From Cyclaneusma minus (taxonomy: Eukaryota; Ascomycota; Leotiomycetes; Marthamycetales; Marthamycetaceae), in NCBI GenBank assembly GCA_037179335.1, contig JAKZHN010000011.1:340428-404427 (forward strand): 64,000 nucleotides of DNA, given 5' to 3'. Shown here piece by piece: positions 23,251 to 35,689 of this stretch. A program made the translations under genes and the position numbers. The first letter of the stretch is position 1; each line of letters opens with the position of its first letter. Under the pieces are notes generated by a model. The model saw only the letters and a program-made list of their open reading frames with translations. It searched no databases and was not told where the DNA came from.

Positions 23251-23427
23251 TATAATAGCAATTACCGTAAAATAGCTATTATATATAGCTAAACCCAAAA
23301 AGAAATTAGCGTCCGCACAATAAAAATATCTTTATTTTAAATTTTCCAGCTATTTTAAGTTTCTTAAATATAATATAACGTTTTTTACACCCTGATTCTA
23401 TATTTTTATATTTCTTTATTTCCAATA
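23251..23427 (+). repeat. E5 3' LTR, 177 bp
   Basis: Direct repeat of 17,769-17,943, with the shared block TAAACGTTTTTTACAC-like core (ATATAACGTTTTTTACAC) intact in both. It ends TTTCCAATA just before the right TSD ATAAA. Confidence 0.85.
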
Positions 23428-23432
23428 ATAAA

Positions 23433-23460
23433 TATTATAAAAAAGCAAAAATATTATTTT
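23433..23460 (-). mobile_element. E4 fragment between E5 and E2
   Basis: Only 28 bp of E4 remain between the E5 TSD and the first base of E2, including the left copy of the E2 TSD (ATTTT, 23,456-23,460). Two unrelated elements thus landed about 30 bp apart in the integrase gene of E4. Confidence 0.7.
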
Positions 23461-23650
23461 CGTTACGGTACTAATTTAGCCTTAATGCCTCAGGCACGCA
23501 CGTGCCCGGCACGTAACCCCCGGCACCCCTTAGCGCCGTAAACCTTTAAAGGGACCTTTATGGTTTTACCCGGCTGGAAAGCTTTCCTTTCCAGCTTATA
23601 ATATTAATTTACCAAAACCCTTATTTTAATTCTTATTTCGCGCTATAATA
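23461..23650 (+). repeat. E2 5' LTR, 190 bp
   Basis: It begins CGTTACGGTACTAATTTAGCC and ends CGCGCTATAATA. It keeps many G+C (ACGTGCCCGGCACGTAAC near 23,501) that are changed to A/T in the partner, by transitions. An inverted pair CTGGAAAG / CTTTCC lies near 23,573. Confidence 0.9.
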
Positions 23651-25940
23651 ACTTATAAGCTTTTTTTATTAATTAATCTAAAAATTCTAAATTTGTTTAA
23701 TTCTTGCAATTCCAAATACAATTTTTTATTTTATAATAACGACGCATTGCACAGCTTTAATTTAAATTCCAATTTTAATATTTAATAATTTTAATATTTT
23801 TAACCTTGCTAATACTATTTGCGCAAATTTATTCTTGCCAATTTTAGCCTTGCTTTTGCATTTGATTTAAAGCCCTAAAACTTTAATAAATACTATAAAT
23901 ACTATTGCAAATTATATAATAGCTGCTTCAGCTATTTTAATTCTTTTTTTAAATTATTAAACGGATTATTAGAATATATTTGCTTATTATTAAATTGATT
24001 TAAAAGTTTATTAAAAAGAAATTATTTTTTATATTGCAAATAAAATTAAACAAGTTTAATATATTTTTACTATATTAAATAATCTTTTAGAATATATTAA
24101 TAGCAAAATTAATAATAATTTTTTTAAATTAAAGCAGCAAAATAAAAGCATTGCTGCCCTTTGATTGTTTTTTAAATTAAGCCAATATGATTGATATCAA
24201 ATTGCAAATTAAAAATTAAAAATTATAAAAAATTAATAGGTATTTAAAAACTAAATTAAAAACAATATCTGCCTATGTTTACATTTATTTCTTTGCTCCG
24301 CATTTTTATTGCAAAATTAAAAATTCCAGAAAATTTTCCGGAACTAAAATTCAATTATTTAAGCATTAAAAAGCATTTTTAAATTAGATTTTTAAAATCC
24401 AACATATTATAGCTATTAATAAAAACATTTTTAATTTAAAATATAAAAACAATTGATATATTACTAGCCAGCTTAAAAAATATTGCAAAATTTAATATAA
24501 AATCCAATTTAATTTAATTATTAATAATTTTATTAATAATGGAAAATAGCCTTTGAAAGTTTTAAATATATTTTTTAATATTTGTTCAAAAAAATAATTT
24601 AAAATAGAATTAAAAAAGCCTAATAATATTTTTATATTTTAAAATAAAATAAAATAATTTTTGCTGCTTTTTAATTTAATTAAAGGTATATAGTAAATTA
24701 GGTTTAGCTTATTTTAAAGCTAGTAATAGCAGGATTTTGCATTAAAAATTTAAATATTTTAGCTAATAGAATTAAACTTTTATATAAAATACCTAATTTT
24801 ATTGCTTATAATAAATAAATTAAATATCTTTAAAATATTAATAAATATATAAAACATATATATTAAAAACAAATACCAATTTAATACCAAGGCCATTAAA
24901 TATAATAATTTTAAATTTACTCTAAATAAACTTTAGCAAGCCGCCCTTATAATTGCAATTTATAATTATAATTATAATTATAATAATTTAATAAATTTAT
25001 TTATTTTTCCGGAAATACTGCGGAATATATTTAAAAACCAATAGCAAAAATACTATAAGCATTATAATTTATATTTTTATTATAAGTTTCCAAATTATAT
25101 TATCCGGGAATGCAGTAAAAAAAACAAGCCAATATTAAAAATAATTAAAAAGGCCGTAATAGTAAAATTGGAAAATATAGTGGCAAATTTAAAAGCTATA
25201 ATAGCAAATTTAAAAACCGTGGTAATAAAGCTTAACGCTATAATGGTAATTGGAAAGAATATAAAAACAATGGCTATAAAAAATACCAAAATCGCTTTTA
25301 TATTATAAATTAAAAAAATTATTATTAAAATAATAATTTTGGCCAGACTTTTTCTATTATTATTTATAATAATTAAAAATTAAAAAATTGAATTTTTCCA
25401 ATCTAAATTGCAATTAAAGAAATTTACAAAATTAATTATAAATTAATACAATACTTTTATAGCTTTAATATTTAAAAAGTAATATTGTATTAAAATTATA
25501 ATTTAACGAAAATTTCCAATTAATTTTAATTAATTTTTTATTATTTTCTAAATATATAAAACTTTTTATAATTATCCTAATTAATAATAAAGATTTTAAA
25601 ATCGGCTTTATTAACCGGGATTCTGCCAAAAAAACATTATTTATTTTTATTATAATTCCCCAAATTAAAGCAATTAGCATTAGCTAATAGCAAGCTAATT
25701 TTATTAATTATAAAAATTATTATTAATAATTATATTAGAAAACAGGCATTTCTTTTAATAAAATTATCTTTTTCAATTTTGATAATATTCAGACTTTTAT
25801 AATTAAATTATTATAATTTTAGTATTAATTAAATAAAAACAACATCTTATTAAAAAATTAAAAATTATATTAAAATATGCTTTTTATATAAATATTGGCT
25901 AATATTAGTATAGTTCTTTATTTCAAAAATAATAAAAAAA

Positions 25941-26089
25941 TAAAACAATTTTTAAATTAATATTCTCTGTATTTTTTAAACCGGTATTTTTTATATTAAA
26001 TAGGCCAATTTTTAAATAAATATCCTTTGCATTTTCTACGCCGGCATATTTTATATTAAATAAATCAAGTTTTAAATAAATATTCCCCG
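25941..26089 (+). repeat. 60-bp tandem repeat, left part (array split by E3)
   Basis: Units begin CCGG(T/C)AT and contain TATATTAAATA and TTTTTAAATAAATAT: a partial unit to 25,980, a full one at 25,981-26,040 and a third cut at 26,089. The third resumes at 31,586 (11 bp completing exactly 60) and another unit follows at 31,597. Sixty bases equal 20 codons, so it may have been a coding repeat in gag. Confidence 0.8.
26085..26089 (+). repeat. TSD CCCCG of E3
   Basis: CCCCG is found directly left of E3 here and directly right of it at 31,581-31,585. Joining the flanks and dropping one copy restores the period of the 60-bp array, which is independent support for the element ends. Confidence 0.9.
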
Positions 26090-26292
26090 TATTAAAAGCC
26101 AATGCGGGTTAGTCCCCTTAAATGTATTAAATAATGAAAAAAAGGAAAAAGCTATTTTACAATGCCAAATATATAGGTGGCTCTCTTGCTTATATATATA
26201 TGCCAGGATATAAATGGGTTTTATACCCAAAGCTTTATAAAGCTCCGGGCCTGCATTATTCCGCTTTGGACCAATACAAAGGTATTTTAATA
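26090..26292 (-). repeat. E3 left (3') LTR, 203 bp, heavily mutated
   Basis: It starts TATTAAAAGCCAATGCGGG and ends GTATTTTAATA. Compared with the right LTR, GGCCACTCCGATA there reads GGTATTTTAATA-like here. Open frames of 73-79 codons on both strands at 26,072-26,355 lie on this LTR and are not genes. Confidence 0.9.
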
Positions 26293-27049
26293 TGTTTTCT
26301 AAGCCTAACAACTATTCGGTTAAGCTTTTCCAAAATTAAATTCTTTTTAATATAAAACTTTATATTAAATTAAAATTTTACCTTAGCATAAAATTTTATA
26401 TTAATTTAAAATTTTATTTATCAAAATTAATAATAAAGAAAATAAAATTATTTAAGCATTTTTCTTTATACCTAATACCTATATTATTATTTTTTTCTTT
26501 TACTTTTTTCTGTTTTTCCAAAGCTATATCCAATTTTAAAAGCTTTTTAAATCTAGCAAATTAAATTTGGTTTAAAGGCTTAATAAAATTATTCGCTATT
26601 ATATTTTGCATTTAAATATAAATAATTTATTGTTTTTAATTGTTTTCAAGCTTTTAAAAAAATGTCTATTATATTAATATATTTAAACTTTTTATAAAGG
26701 TAGAAATGTTTTATAAAACTAATAGTACCTTGGTTATTTGTTTTTATATCCATATAACATAAATTTTCCCTTACCAGTTTTCTGAACTTTTTAGTTTTTA
26801 AAGTTTAAGCTATTTATTAATTTTATTTAATATTAATTGCAGCTGCTATATATTTAGCTTTATAAATAAATATTGCAATGATGTTTTATTTTTTATTAAA
26901 TTATAAAATAAATTTGCTAAATAATATAATTATAAATTTGCTAATGCTTTTTTAATTTGATAATAATTTCTAAAATACGTTATTATAAAGTTATAAACTT
27001 TTTAATTTATTTAAGCTATATTTAATTTTTTAATTAATTATAGATTTTA

Positions 27050-27560
27050 AATAGCAAAGTAATTATATTATACCAATATTATATTATTTGCAAAAATCTA
27101 TTATAAATTATATTAGTTTTCCAATTATAAAGCAAATATCCGATTAAATAAAAACCATAATATATATTATTTTGCTTAGCTTTTTTTAAAAAAGACCAAT
27201 TTCTATCCGGTTTTTATTATTTTAAGCTGGCTTAATTGCTTTGCTTTTATTGGCTTTAAAAGTAAAGTAAAATTCTTTTAATTAATTTATAAAATTCTAG
27301 TTGATTTATTTTTAATAATTTATATATTTAGAAGTTTTTAATTCTTTTTTAATTTTTAGCTGTAAAATAAAAAAAAGGCTGGTAAAAGAACTGTTTAGCT
27401 TTTTAATAGTTATGGCGGCTATAATAATATTGTTAATATAAATTAAAAGAATTATATTTATAATTTTATAAATAAATATATAAAAATCGCTAAAGCTTTA
27501 TTTAAAATTAAGATTAATCATTCTAGCTTTTAAAATACAATTCCAATTTCTGGCAATTGA
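27050..27560 (-). pseudogene. E3 copia reverse transcriptase and RNase H (degenerate)
   Basis: The minus strand at 27,451-27,414 reads ILLIYINNIIIAA, the copia LxxYVDDxLIAx box with both Asp changed to Asn, followed by KKLNSSFTSLF and then QLKIKKELK. Near 27,170-27,100 it reads YYGFYLIGYLLYNWKT, the RKSTSGYxFxLGxxxISWxSK part of RNase H. Order and distance to the 3' LTR fit copia. Confidence 0.75.
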
Positions 27561-30500
27561 TTTTAATTTATATAAATTTTTATTTAGCTAAAAAATATTT
27601 TTTAGCTTAATTATAACGCTATTTCAAAAAACTAAATGCATTAATTTTTTTTTAAATCGGTTTTAAGAAATGCGTCTTTAATATTAAAATAACGGTATTC
27701 AAGATTTTGCCAAGCTATAATTGCCAAAACAATATATAAAATATCCATTTAAATAATAATAATAATAATAAAAATATGCTTTTTATAAATTTAAAAACAT
27801 CCCCAAATTATTAGGCAAGCCTTATATTTATTAATGCTATTATTTAAATTAATTTTAATAGTATATATTTATTTAATAGAAATTAAATTGAAAACGGTAT
27901 TTATAGCAATTTTGAATTATATATTATTAGCTATTAATATTATAATTCTTTTTATAATAATTCTTTTCTATTAATTTTTATATAAAGAATTAAAAACGGC
28001 TTTTTTATAATTGCTAGAAATAGGAATTCTATAAGTTTTGCTTATTAAATAGACAAATTTATATAATTTGTTTTTATTTTTAGCTATAGCTATAATAAAA
28101 GCTTTCAAAAGATAGCTTTAATAAATAATTTTGACTTTAATTATATTATATTTTAAATATTTCCGGCTATTAATCTGAAATATTTTTTATATATCGAATT
28201 AAATAAAACTCGTAATATAAGTTTTATTAATATTTATCTTATTCGTTTTAAAAATAAAAATCGGTATAATATTAATATTATTAAAATTCATTAAATCTAA
28301 AATCAATAAAGCATTTAAAATAAAGATTTTTCTAAGGGTTAAAATCTATATAAAAATTGGTTTATTTAACGGCTTAATAAATATATTATATTAAGGCGCT
28401 TTAAATATATTATATTAAAGCGTTTTTAATATATTATATTATAGTATAGTAAATATATTATAATTAATATTAATTAAACTTTTAGTAATTAGCTTTTTTG
28501 GATTATTAAATTTAAAATAAATAATAGCTTTATTTTATTTTTTATAAAAGGCAAAAAAGTCGGATATTAAAATAATTATTTTAGCAATTAAATTACAAAT
28601 TGTTTTAAATTTAAAAATAATTTATAAAAGTCTGGCCTTATATGCTTTCCGTTTAGTCTATTGCTTTTTAATTAATTTATCGGGCAATAAGCGCGTGGGT
28701 AAAATATTTAAAATATTTTGTAAATTATTAAAATTCTTTCAAAGCCTTAAATTAAAGATTTTATTACGGGTTTATTTATTTTATTTTATTATTGTATTTG
28801 TGTTTTTAAATTTAGGCAATATAATTAAAATTGCTTTATAATATCAAAATTATAATTAATTAAAATGCACTTTTAAAAATAGAAAAAAAGCTTATTTTAA
28901 TATTTATAAACGGGTAGCTTTTTTTTCGGAATATAAAAATAAGCTTTGCAGCCCCAAATACAAATATGCTTTATAAAATCAAGCTTTTTAATTTATGCCA
29001 TTTTAAATTTATTTTCCGATTCCTAACTTCTGGACCAAATTTAAAGCAATTTCTTAAATAGAATTTTAATTAAGTTATTAACTCCCAAAATTTAATAAAC
29101 AATTAAACCCTATAAAATATAGCTATAATATTGCCTTTCGCAATTTAAATAATTTGTTTTGCGGGCCTATTTTGCTAAAATAAATAAAAAACGGTATTTT
29201 AAATGTAAATTCCATTAGCTTATATTTAAAAGGTAACTTTTTTAATTAATTTATTAATATTATTATATTTAATAGCTTTAAGCTTTTTGCTTAATTTTAA
29301 TTTAAGTTTTTTGCGCCAAATAAAAAAATGGCTATAAATATCCGTTTGCAGCTAAAATAATAATATTTATATTTTTTTAGCTATGGTTATTTAAAACTTC
29401 TATTATATAATAATTATTATATAAATTTATAAAAAATAATTTAGCAATATTAAAACAAATTAATTTAAGCAATTTATCTTTATATAGGGCAAAAGTTCTT
29501 TTTTATTATATAATTTTTATAATAATAAAATATAAATAAACAAATAATTTTATTTTTAATATTAATTATATTCAAAAATTATTTAATTTTAACGGGGCCT
29601 ATATATATAAATTCTTTATAATATAAAATATAATTTTAAAGCTAAAATTATTACTTGGCTTTTTTTAAATCGGCCTACTGCATAGTACTTTTATTAAATT
29701 TATTGGCTTTAATTGCTTTAATAGCTAGAACAATTAAAATGCCTATAATATTAATAATATATTTGATTTCTAGCGCAAATAAAATAAAATTGGTTATAAA
29801 ATTTATAATATATATCTTTTTTATATAAAAGCCTCTAAAATAAATTCCTAATTAATTAAGCTTTTAAAATATATAATGTAATTATTAAAATTATTTAATA
29901 GGCTTTTTTGGTATATTTTCCTGCCCGAAAATAAATTAATACCAAATTTTAAAATATGTAAAATATTTTTAAAAACATATTCTTTCAATTAAACGTTTAT
30001 TAAAATAATATTAATTTAATTAAAATATAAACGTTCTTATTTTATTTTAATAATTTTTGAAATATAAGGCGCTATAATATAACATTAAAATTGGCAATTT
30101 ATTTAAATTTAAAATTTTTATTAATATAATTAATAAAGTTTTAAATAATATAGCCCGTTCTTTTATATAAAAACAATTGAAATTTGGATTTGCAATTATA
30201 TTTGCGGCTAATTATTCCTTTGCAGCAGCTAAATAAGCGTTTTCCTTTTTAAAAATTGCAGCTAATTTAATAATAATTTTTAAAAAGATATTTTAAATAA
30301 TGTTTTTGGCTATATGAAAAAAGGGGCATTTATTAATTTTATATTTCGGATTTTTCAAAACAAATATAGCTAATAACGTTAATAAATACCAATATTATTG
30401 CTATTACTATTTTTAAATAACTAATGATTGCTGCAAAATACTGGGGCTTTTTATTTGCCATTTTTATTTTTCCAAAATTAAGCAATATAGGCTAACCTTT

Positions 30501-31376
30501 TTTAAGTTTTAATTTTCTTTTATGCATTAAATTTATTTTTTTAATTATAATAAATTTATTTTAATTAATAACAATATTTTTAATATTAATATAATTTGCA
30601 AAAACAGCTAAAAAATAGCAAAAGAAATAGCTTTAATATATATAGCTATATATAAAAGGCTATTTTAAATAATTTTGCAATAAAGGGTAAAAGACTTTGT
30701 TTATATTATTTTAATAATAATTCTAGCTTTTTATATATAATGGGCAATCTTTTAAATATATAAATTTATAGAAAAGTTGATAATTACCTAATATTTATCC
30801 TTAAAAATCTTTTATACGTTTGCAAATTAAACTTTTATATTAATTGTTTTTTTATTTAGCTAATTAAAATAAATATAAATTTAATAGCAAATTTTAAAAC
30901 TATTGGCCAGATATTTTGCTTTTAGCCAATTTTAAATAACGGCCTGCTAAGTTTTATTAATTATAGCATTGGCTTTATTTTTAATATTATTTAATATAAT
31001 ATTTATAATATATTAAAGCTTTTTATTTTAAAAATAAATTTTTATTATAATAAATTAATTATATTAAGTTTTATAAATAAAGATAAAAGCGGCCTTTTTT
31101 ATATTAAAAAATACGAATAATAATATAATGGTAAAAAGGAAAAACAATTTAATAGCAAGGCTCGGTTAATTGTTTTAAAGTTTTAAAATAATTTAGAAAT
31201 AGTAATTAGAATTGCAAATATAGCTTTTATTAATATAAATATAATATTTACAAAATTCATTTTTTATTTAATAGTAAATATAATATTTGCTAGCAGATAT
31301 AGCATTTGCAAAAGAATTTGCAAATATAGCGTTTGCAATATTATTAATATAATATTATGCATTGGTAATTATAATT
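27561..31376 (-). pseudogene. E3 gag, protease and integrase region (degenerate)
   Basis: A/T-rich sequence between the RT and the 5' LTR of E3. By copia order it should hold integrase, protease and gag, but I could not place their motifs with confidence. Short direct copies of GCAAATATAG occur at 31,200-31,340 just inside the 5' LTR. Confidence 0.4.
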
Positions 31377-31580
31377 TATTAAAAATTAATACAAAGTAAT
31401 TTTTTTAAATATATTAAATAATTATAAAAAGAGAAAAGCTATTTTATAATACTAAATATATAAATGGCATTTTTGCTTATATACATATGCGAGGGATATA
31501 AGTGGGTCCCGTGCCCAGAGCTCTACAGAGCTCCGGGCCCGTACCACTCTGGTTCGGACCGACGCGGGGCCACTCCGATA
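31377..31580 (-). repeat. E3 right (5') LTR, 204 bp, with an unmutated GC-rich half
   Basis: The right 90 bp are strikingly GC-rich (GTGGGTCCCGTGCCCAGAG, then GAGCTC on both sides of TACA, then CGACGCGGGGCCACTCC). The left 100 bp are as AT-rich as the surroundings. The partner LTR is mutated throughout. Confidence 0.9.
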
Positions 31581-31585
31581 CCCCG

Positions 31586-31670
31586 CACTTTTTAGGCCGG
31601 CAATATCTATATTAAATAAGCCAATTTTTAAGCAAATATTTTTTATATTTTATTCGTTTATTAAATTTCC
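31586..31670 (+). repeat. 60-bp tandem repeat, right part
   Basis: CACTTTTTAGG completes the unit cut at 26,089; the next unit starts CCGGCAATATC at 31,597 and ends near 31,656. The reading frame and spacing of E2 continue from here to its RT. Confidence 0.75.
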
Positions 31671-32639
31671 GTTTTTTATGCTTTACCAATTATAAAACAT
31701 AATAATAAAAAATTAATATATTTAAAAATAAAAGGTATTTGTTTTAAGAAAATTAACCAGATTTTTATTTTAAAGCAAAATTTCTATATTATTAAAAGAA
31801 ACCCAAATTTAAAAAAAACCCCAAAATAAAAGCCTATATAATACGCAATAGCCTTTTAAAAAGATTACCCCGCTAGAAAAATAGCAAATAAAATTCGCAT
31901 TATTATTAGAAAAATAAAACAAAAACCATTATTTTTATTATTAAATATATCCGTTTATATGTTTTTTCGCTAATATTAAATACTTATTAATTTAAGCCAA
32001 ATATAAATAATATTAAAATAAATACTATAATTAATTTTATTATATTTGCCTATTAAAAAGAATCCAATATATAAAGTTTTTTTTAAAAAAACTAAATAAT
32101 ATTTTAAAATTAAAAACACCATGCATATATAAAACAATTTTTTTAAAGTTTTAAATTTTATATAAAAAAACATTTTTACAAGCAAAAAGCATTTAAATAA
32201 ACTATAGTTTTTATCGTTATTAATATATAATCATTTCCCAATTTGTTATTATTTTAAATAAAATATTTATAGCCTTTAAAATATAAATAAATAAAATAAA
32301 ATAATTAGGGAAAATATTGTTAAATTTATAAAGAAAGCCCCAATATAAGCAATAAAAAAAATTAAAACAAGCTTTTTAAATAGTTTTAAAATATATTTGT
32401 TTCTTTTTTAAAAAAGCCAATAAATTAGTTTTTAAATAGTTTTGGAATTATAGAACTAAATTGCTGCTTAAAATGAAATTATTTTATTATAAAAATCGGC
32501 CTTTTTTATTAAAAGATTAACATATATTAAAAAATGGCTTAATAATCAGCTTTTTTATAAATTTATTTAAAAATTAAAATCCAAATATAAAATATTGCTA
32601 ATATTAGTAGCCAAATTAAAAAAAATCTATTAAATTTAT

Positions 32640-33010
32640 AAAGGCCTAAATAATATTATTATTAAAAATCGCTATTTTCTACCCCTAATTATAAGAATTC
32701 TAAATACTATATATAAAGCTAAAATTTATATTAAATTTAATACTATTGCTGTATTTAATAAATTAAAAATAGCAGAAACAAATAAATGGAAAATAATATT
32801 TATTATTCGCTTTAAGCTTTTTAAATTATTAATTATACCTTTTGGATTTTATAATGGCCTAATTTGTTTTTAGCATTATATTAATAATATTTTATTTAAT
32901 TTGCTAAATAAAATATATATAGCCTATTTAAATAATATTTTAACTTTTTTAAACAATTTAAAAAATACAAAATATATATTCAGAAAATAATTCGCCGCTT
33001 TAAAAATATA
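32640..33010 (+). pseudogene. E2 reverse transcriptase (degenerate, best preserved)
   Basis: One nearly uninterrupted plus frame reads IIIKNRYFLPLIIRIL, AKIYIKFNTIAVFNKLKIA, LLIIPFGFYNGLICF, HYINNILFNLLNKI and IAYLNNILTFLNNL (32,922 onward). These match the gypsy RT blocks NRYPLPLI, AKxxTKxDxxxAFxxLRIAxGDEWKTAF, VMPFGLxNGPxxFQxYIN and AYLDDILIFSxxLxEH. Both Asp of the catalytic YLDD are Asn, and DEWKTAF reads NKWKIIF. Changes are those expected from G-to-A and C-to-T mutation. Confidence 0.9.
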
Positions 33011-33560
33011 GGCTTCTAAATTAGTATTTTTAAATATAAATTTAAAATTATATTTTTAAATTTTTAAATTTTTATACTATATTAAATAGCATAAAAATAA
33101 ACCCAAATAAAGTCTTTATTATTTTAATTTGGAAATTATTTACCTATATTAAAAATGTTTAAAAGTTTATAAAATTTGCCAACTTCTATTAAATAATTTA
33201 ATTAAAAAAATATAAAAAAAAGCTTAGCAAAATGCCTTTAATAAGCTCAAGCAAGCAGTTATTTTTGCCTTAATTTTTGCCCTTTTTAATTATGGCAAAT
33301 GCATAGTTCTAAAAATAAATACCTTAAATTATGCTTTAAAAAATGCTTTTTAATATAAAAGAAACGATATTCTGCGCTTTATAATTTAGTTTTTAAAAAT
33401 TTATATCAAGACATTCTTGGCCACTATTAAATATTTGGAAAAATAAAAAATAAAAAAATAAAAGGTATTAAAAAAAATAAAAATTCAAATTAATTATAAT
33501 AATCTAAAATATTTTATAATAATAAGATAGCTAAATCAAAAACAAATCTATTAATTTAAA
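33011..33560 (+). pseudogene. E2 RNase H (degenerate)
   Basis: The plus strand gives CIVLKINTLNYALKNAF (xxVxETDASDYALGAVLSQ), KTFLATIKYLEK (YDKELLAIVxxLKEW) and IYINYNNLKYFIII (LTDHKNLxYFM). The active-site acidic residues are lost. It follows the RT at the expected distance. Confidence 0.8.
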
Positions 33561-33779
33561 TTTCTTTTTAGCTTTAATTTTAAAATTATTTCTAAATCAG
33601 GATTTTAAGCAATTAAACCAAATATATTAAAAATAAAAGGCTATAGCATTGGTTAAGAATATTATTGCCAAAATCAAGATTTTTATTAAAAGCCCTTTAT
33701 AATTTAATAACGGAAAATATTTACCTTGCCCTAGTATTAATTTTAAATTTTAAAATGGATTTGAAAAACCCATTAAGAA

Positions 33780-33900
33780 CCTTATTAAATAAATTTATAA
33801 AATATTAAATATTGCAATATTTGCATTGGCAGCTTTAAAAAACAAGAATTTTAAGGCTTGGCTAAAGGAATTGCGTTTAATTTTGAAAAAATAAATATTC
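33780..33900 (+). pseudogene. E2 RNase H-integrase linker
   Basis: IAALKNKNFKAW-type block (LAALKNKNFKAWLKELRLI near 33,825) matches the E1 linker on the other strand. A 62-codon frame on the minus strand (33,983-33,795) is only its shadow. Confidence 0.7.
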
Positions 33901-34099
33901 GATTGTTTTATTTTAAAAGAATAAATTATATTATAAGGCTTAAAAAGCATAATCCAAATACAAATACCCCCTAATATATCCAATTTGGCAATTTAAATTA
34001 TTTAAAGGCATTATTTAATAGCTTTAGCCAAATATTTAAAAAAATAAAATTTTAGCCAATACTAACCAATATTATTAATGGCTAAAAATATTAAAAAAT

Positions 34100-34640
34100 A
34101 TAGCTAAATACGTTAAGAAATATAAATTCTATAATAAAATTAAAATATTTAAATTATCACTTTTAGAATATTTGCAATTCCTACCAATATTTCTTAAAGC
34201 CTAACTAAATATATTTATAAATTATATTACACCTTTGCCCAAATGCAAAAGGCATGGCCAAATCTATTAATATATAATAATAATAATTTGCAAATTAATT
34301 AAAATAAAATACTTTATTGCTATAAGGGGCCTGGGAATTAAGAAACTTATAAAAGCCTTTTTTTAAAAAAATTATTATATTTATAAAATCCTTAATAATG
34401 TTATTTTCAATACAAAAACCCAATTTATTTTTTAATTTTGAAAATATTTATTTAAATGCTTTAAAATTAATTTAAAGTCATTATTATTCTTTTACCCTAA
34501 AATTAATGGCCAAATAAAAAAATAAATGCCTATTTAAAATAATATTTCCGGAGCTTTATATTATTTTTATAAAACAATTAAATAAATAAATTATTCTTGG
34601 TCAATTTTGCTTTAAATAATCAATTCTTTAAAATTATAAA
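34100..34640 (+). pseudogene. E2 integrase (degenerate)
   Basis: About 34,480-34,620 translates as FYPKINGQIKK, MPI, NNISGALYYFYKTIK, INYSWSILL, which mirrors the integrase blocks HPETDGQTERxN, LEQYLRxYVxxxQDDW and VxxLPLAEFAxNN. The GQTE motif reads GQIK. Upstream, about 34,230, AFAQMQKAWPNLL resembles the CxxCQRxK zinc-region end. Confidence 0.75.
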
Positions 34641-34879
34641 AATTATATTTGTTTTTGCAAATTAGAAATATTACTTTAAAATAGAAATAATTTTGTTTTA
34701 GCCCTATTTTTTAAATATATTAGCTATTCAAAAATTTATAAAGCAAATATAATAATAAATTATATAAAAATTTTCAATTAAAAGCCTTGGATTAGCAATT
34801 TATTAATAAATATAAAAAAATGCAAATTAAGATTATTTAAAAGCTTTAGTATTTTAAAAGAAATTAATTGGTATATATT

Positions 34880-35290
34880 AATATTAAAAGTATAAAAAGA
34901 AATATTTTATAAAAAAATAAAAAATAGGCCCGGCCTTAACTAATAAATAAAGTGTATTAAAGGGCATATAATTTAGAGTTTTCAAAAAGCATAAAATACT
35001 TTCCGGTGTTTTATATATTTTTTTAAATTAAAGCCAAAATTAAAGGGCTCATCCGGGCAAAATAAAATTAATAAAATAAAAAGCAAAAATATTAAAAACA
35101 AAATATTTAAAAAAAATCCAGAAAATAGTAAAAAAATGGGAATTCAATGGTAGTTTAAACGTTTATAATTTGCATTTAAAATTAGATTAAGAATTTATAT
35201 ATTAAATTAGCAATTAAAAGCGGATTTGCATAAATATAAAAAACATTTATAAAAATAGCATTAATAGCATTTAAATAAGCCTGGCTTATT
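34880..35290 (+). pseudogene. E2 integrase tail and possible chromodomain (degenerate)
   Basis: IKSIKRNIL and then YNLEFSKSIKYFPVFYIFF (LELPxSxxxFPVFHVSLL) and RAK follow the integrase core. About 35,120-35,290 reads IQWQFKRL, FAFKIRLRIYILN, HQQHLNKPGLLGVL, resembling WEVExILxxR, LQYxVKWxGY and FHxxxPxKPGPP of gypsy chromodomains. This suggests a chromovirus, a group that targets heterochromatin. The domain call is tentative. Confidence 0.5.
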
Positions 35291-35335
35291 AGGCGTTTTA
35301 ATTAAATAAATTCTATAATATAATAAAATTGTAAT

Positions 35336-35449
35336 ATAATTATTTATAATATAATTATTTATCATATAATTATTTATAATATAATTATTTATAATATAAT
35401 TATTCATAACATAATTATTTATAGCATAATTATTTATAGCATAATTAAA
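35336..35449 (+). repeat. 15-bp tandem repeat, about 7.6 units
   Basis: The unit ATAATTATTTATAAT is repeated with single transitions (ATAAC, ATAGC ends). It lies in the 3' untranslated part of E2 between the integrase tail and the 3' LTR. The period being a multiple of three is probably incidental. Confidence 0.85.
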
Positions 35450-35689
35450 TAATATAGCATAGCCAATTAATATATTATAGCCAGCCGCTATAATATAATT
35501 TGCTATAATACAAGCCTTTTAAAAAAAACAAAAAAACTATAAAATGAATTTTTGGCATTTAAAATTAAAAAAATTTAAAATTCCTATAAATAAAAATAAA
35601 AATATTTTATAATTAAATTACAAATATTTAAAAATAAAAAAAAATCTTTAGCGCTATTGAAAATAAATAGCAATTTAAATTGGGAATAT

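Larger units (their letters stand above)
17769..23427 (+). mobile_element. E5: complete Ty1/copia element, 5.7 kb
   Basis: Direct repeats of 175-177 bp (17,769-17,943 and 23,251-23,427) bound the element. The plus strand holds a gag zinc knuckle (about 19,080-19,140), a copia RT (about 21,990-22,640) and RNase H (about 22,800-23,200) close to the 3' LTR, which is the copia order. It interrupts the integrase of E4. It is not the same family as E8 (YVDD type here, against MQTDDT in E8). Confidence 0.85.
23651..26089 (+). pseudogene. E2 gag region (degenerate)
   Basis: Plus-strand A-rich sequence between the 5' LTR and the nested copia E3. I recognise no gag motif; it ends in the 60-bp tandem repeat described separately. 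A frame on the opposite strand at 25,289-25,095 is open but low in complexity and a shadow. Confidence 0.4.
26090..31580 (-). mobile_element. E3: complete Ty1/copia element, 5.5 kb, nested in E2
   Basis: Direct repeats 26,090-26,292 and 31,377-31,580 bound it, with TSD CCCCG. The minus strand carries copia RT at about 27,550-27,250 and RNase H near 27,170-27,050, close to the left LTR, so the right LTR is the 5' LTR. It is the youngest of the E8/E4/E2/E3 series by nesting. One LTR is far less mutated than the other. Confidence 0.9.

Noticed and set aside
8670..23650. LTR copies at 8,670, 15,044 and 23,461 taken as inverted ends of one large DNA transposon
   Set aside because: The copies pair as direct repeats with matching TSDs (8,670 with 15,044; 23,461 with 35,690), so they are LTRs of two elements in opposite orientation.
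26072..26355. Protein-coding genes on both strands (73 and 79 codons)
   Set aside because: Both frames lie on the left LTR of E3 and its edge, and the frame is not kept in the partner LTR.
31490..31585. CpG-island-like promoter
   Set aside because: The GC-rich stretch is the unmutated half of an LTR with a mutated partner and a TSD, not a host promoter.
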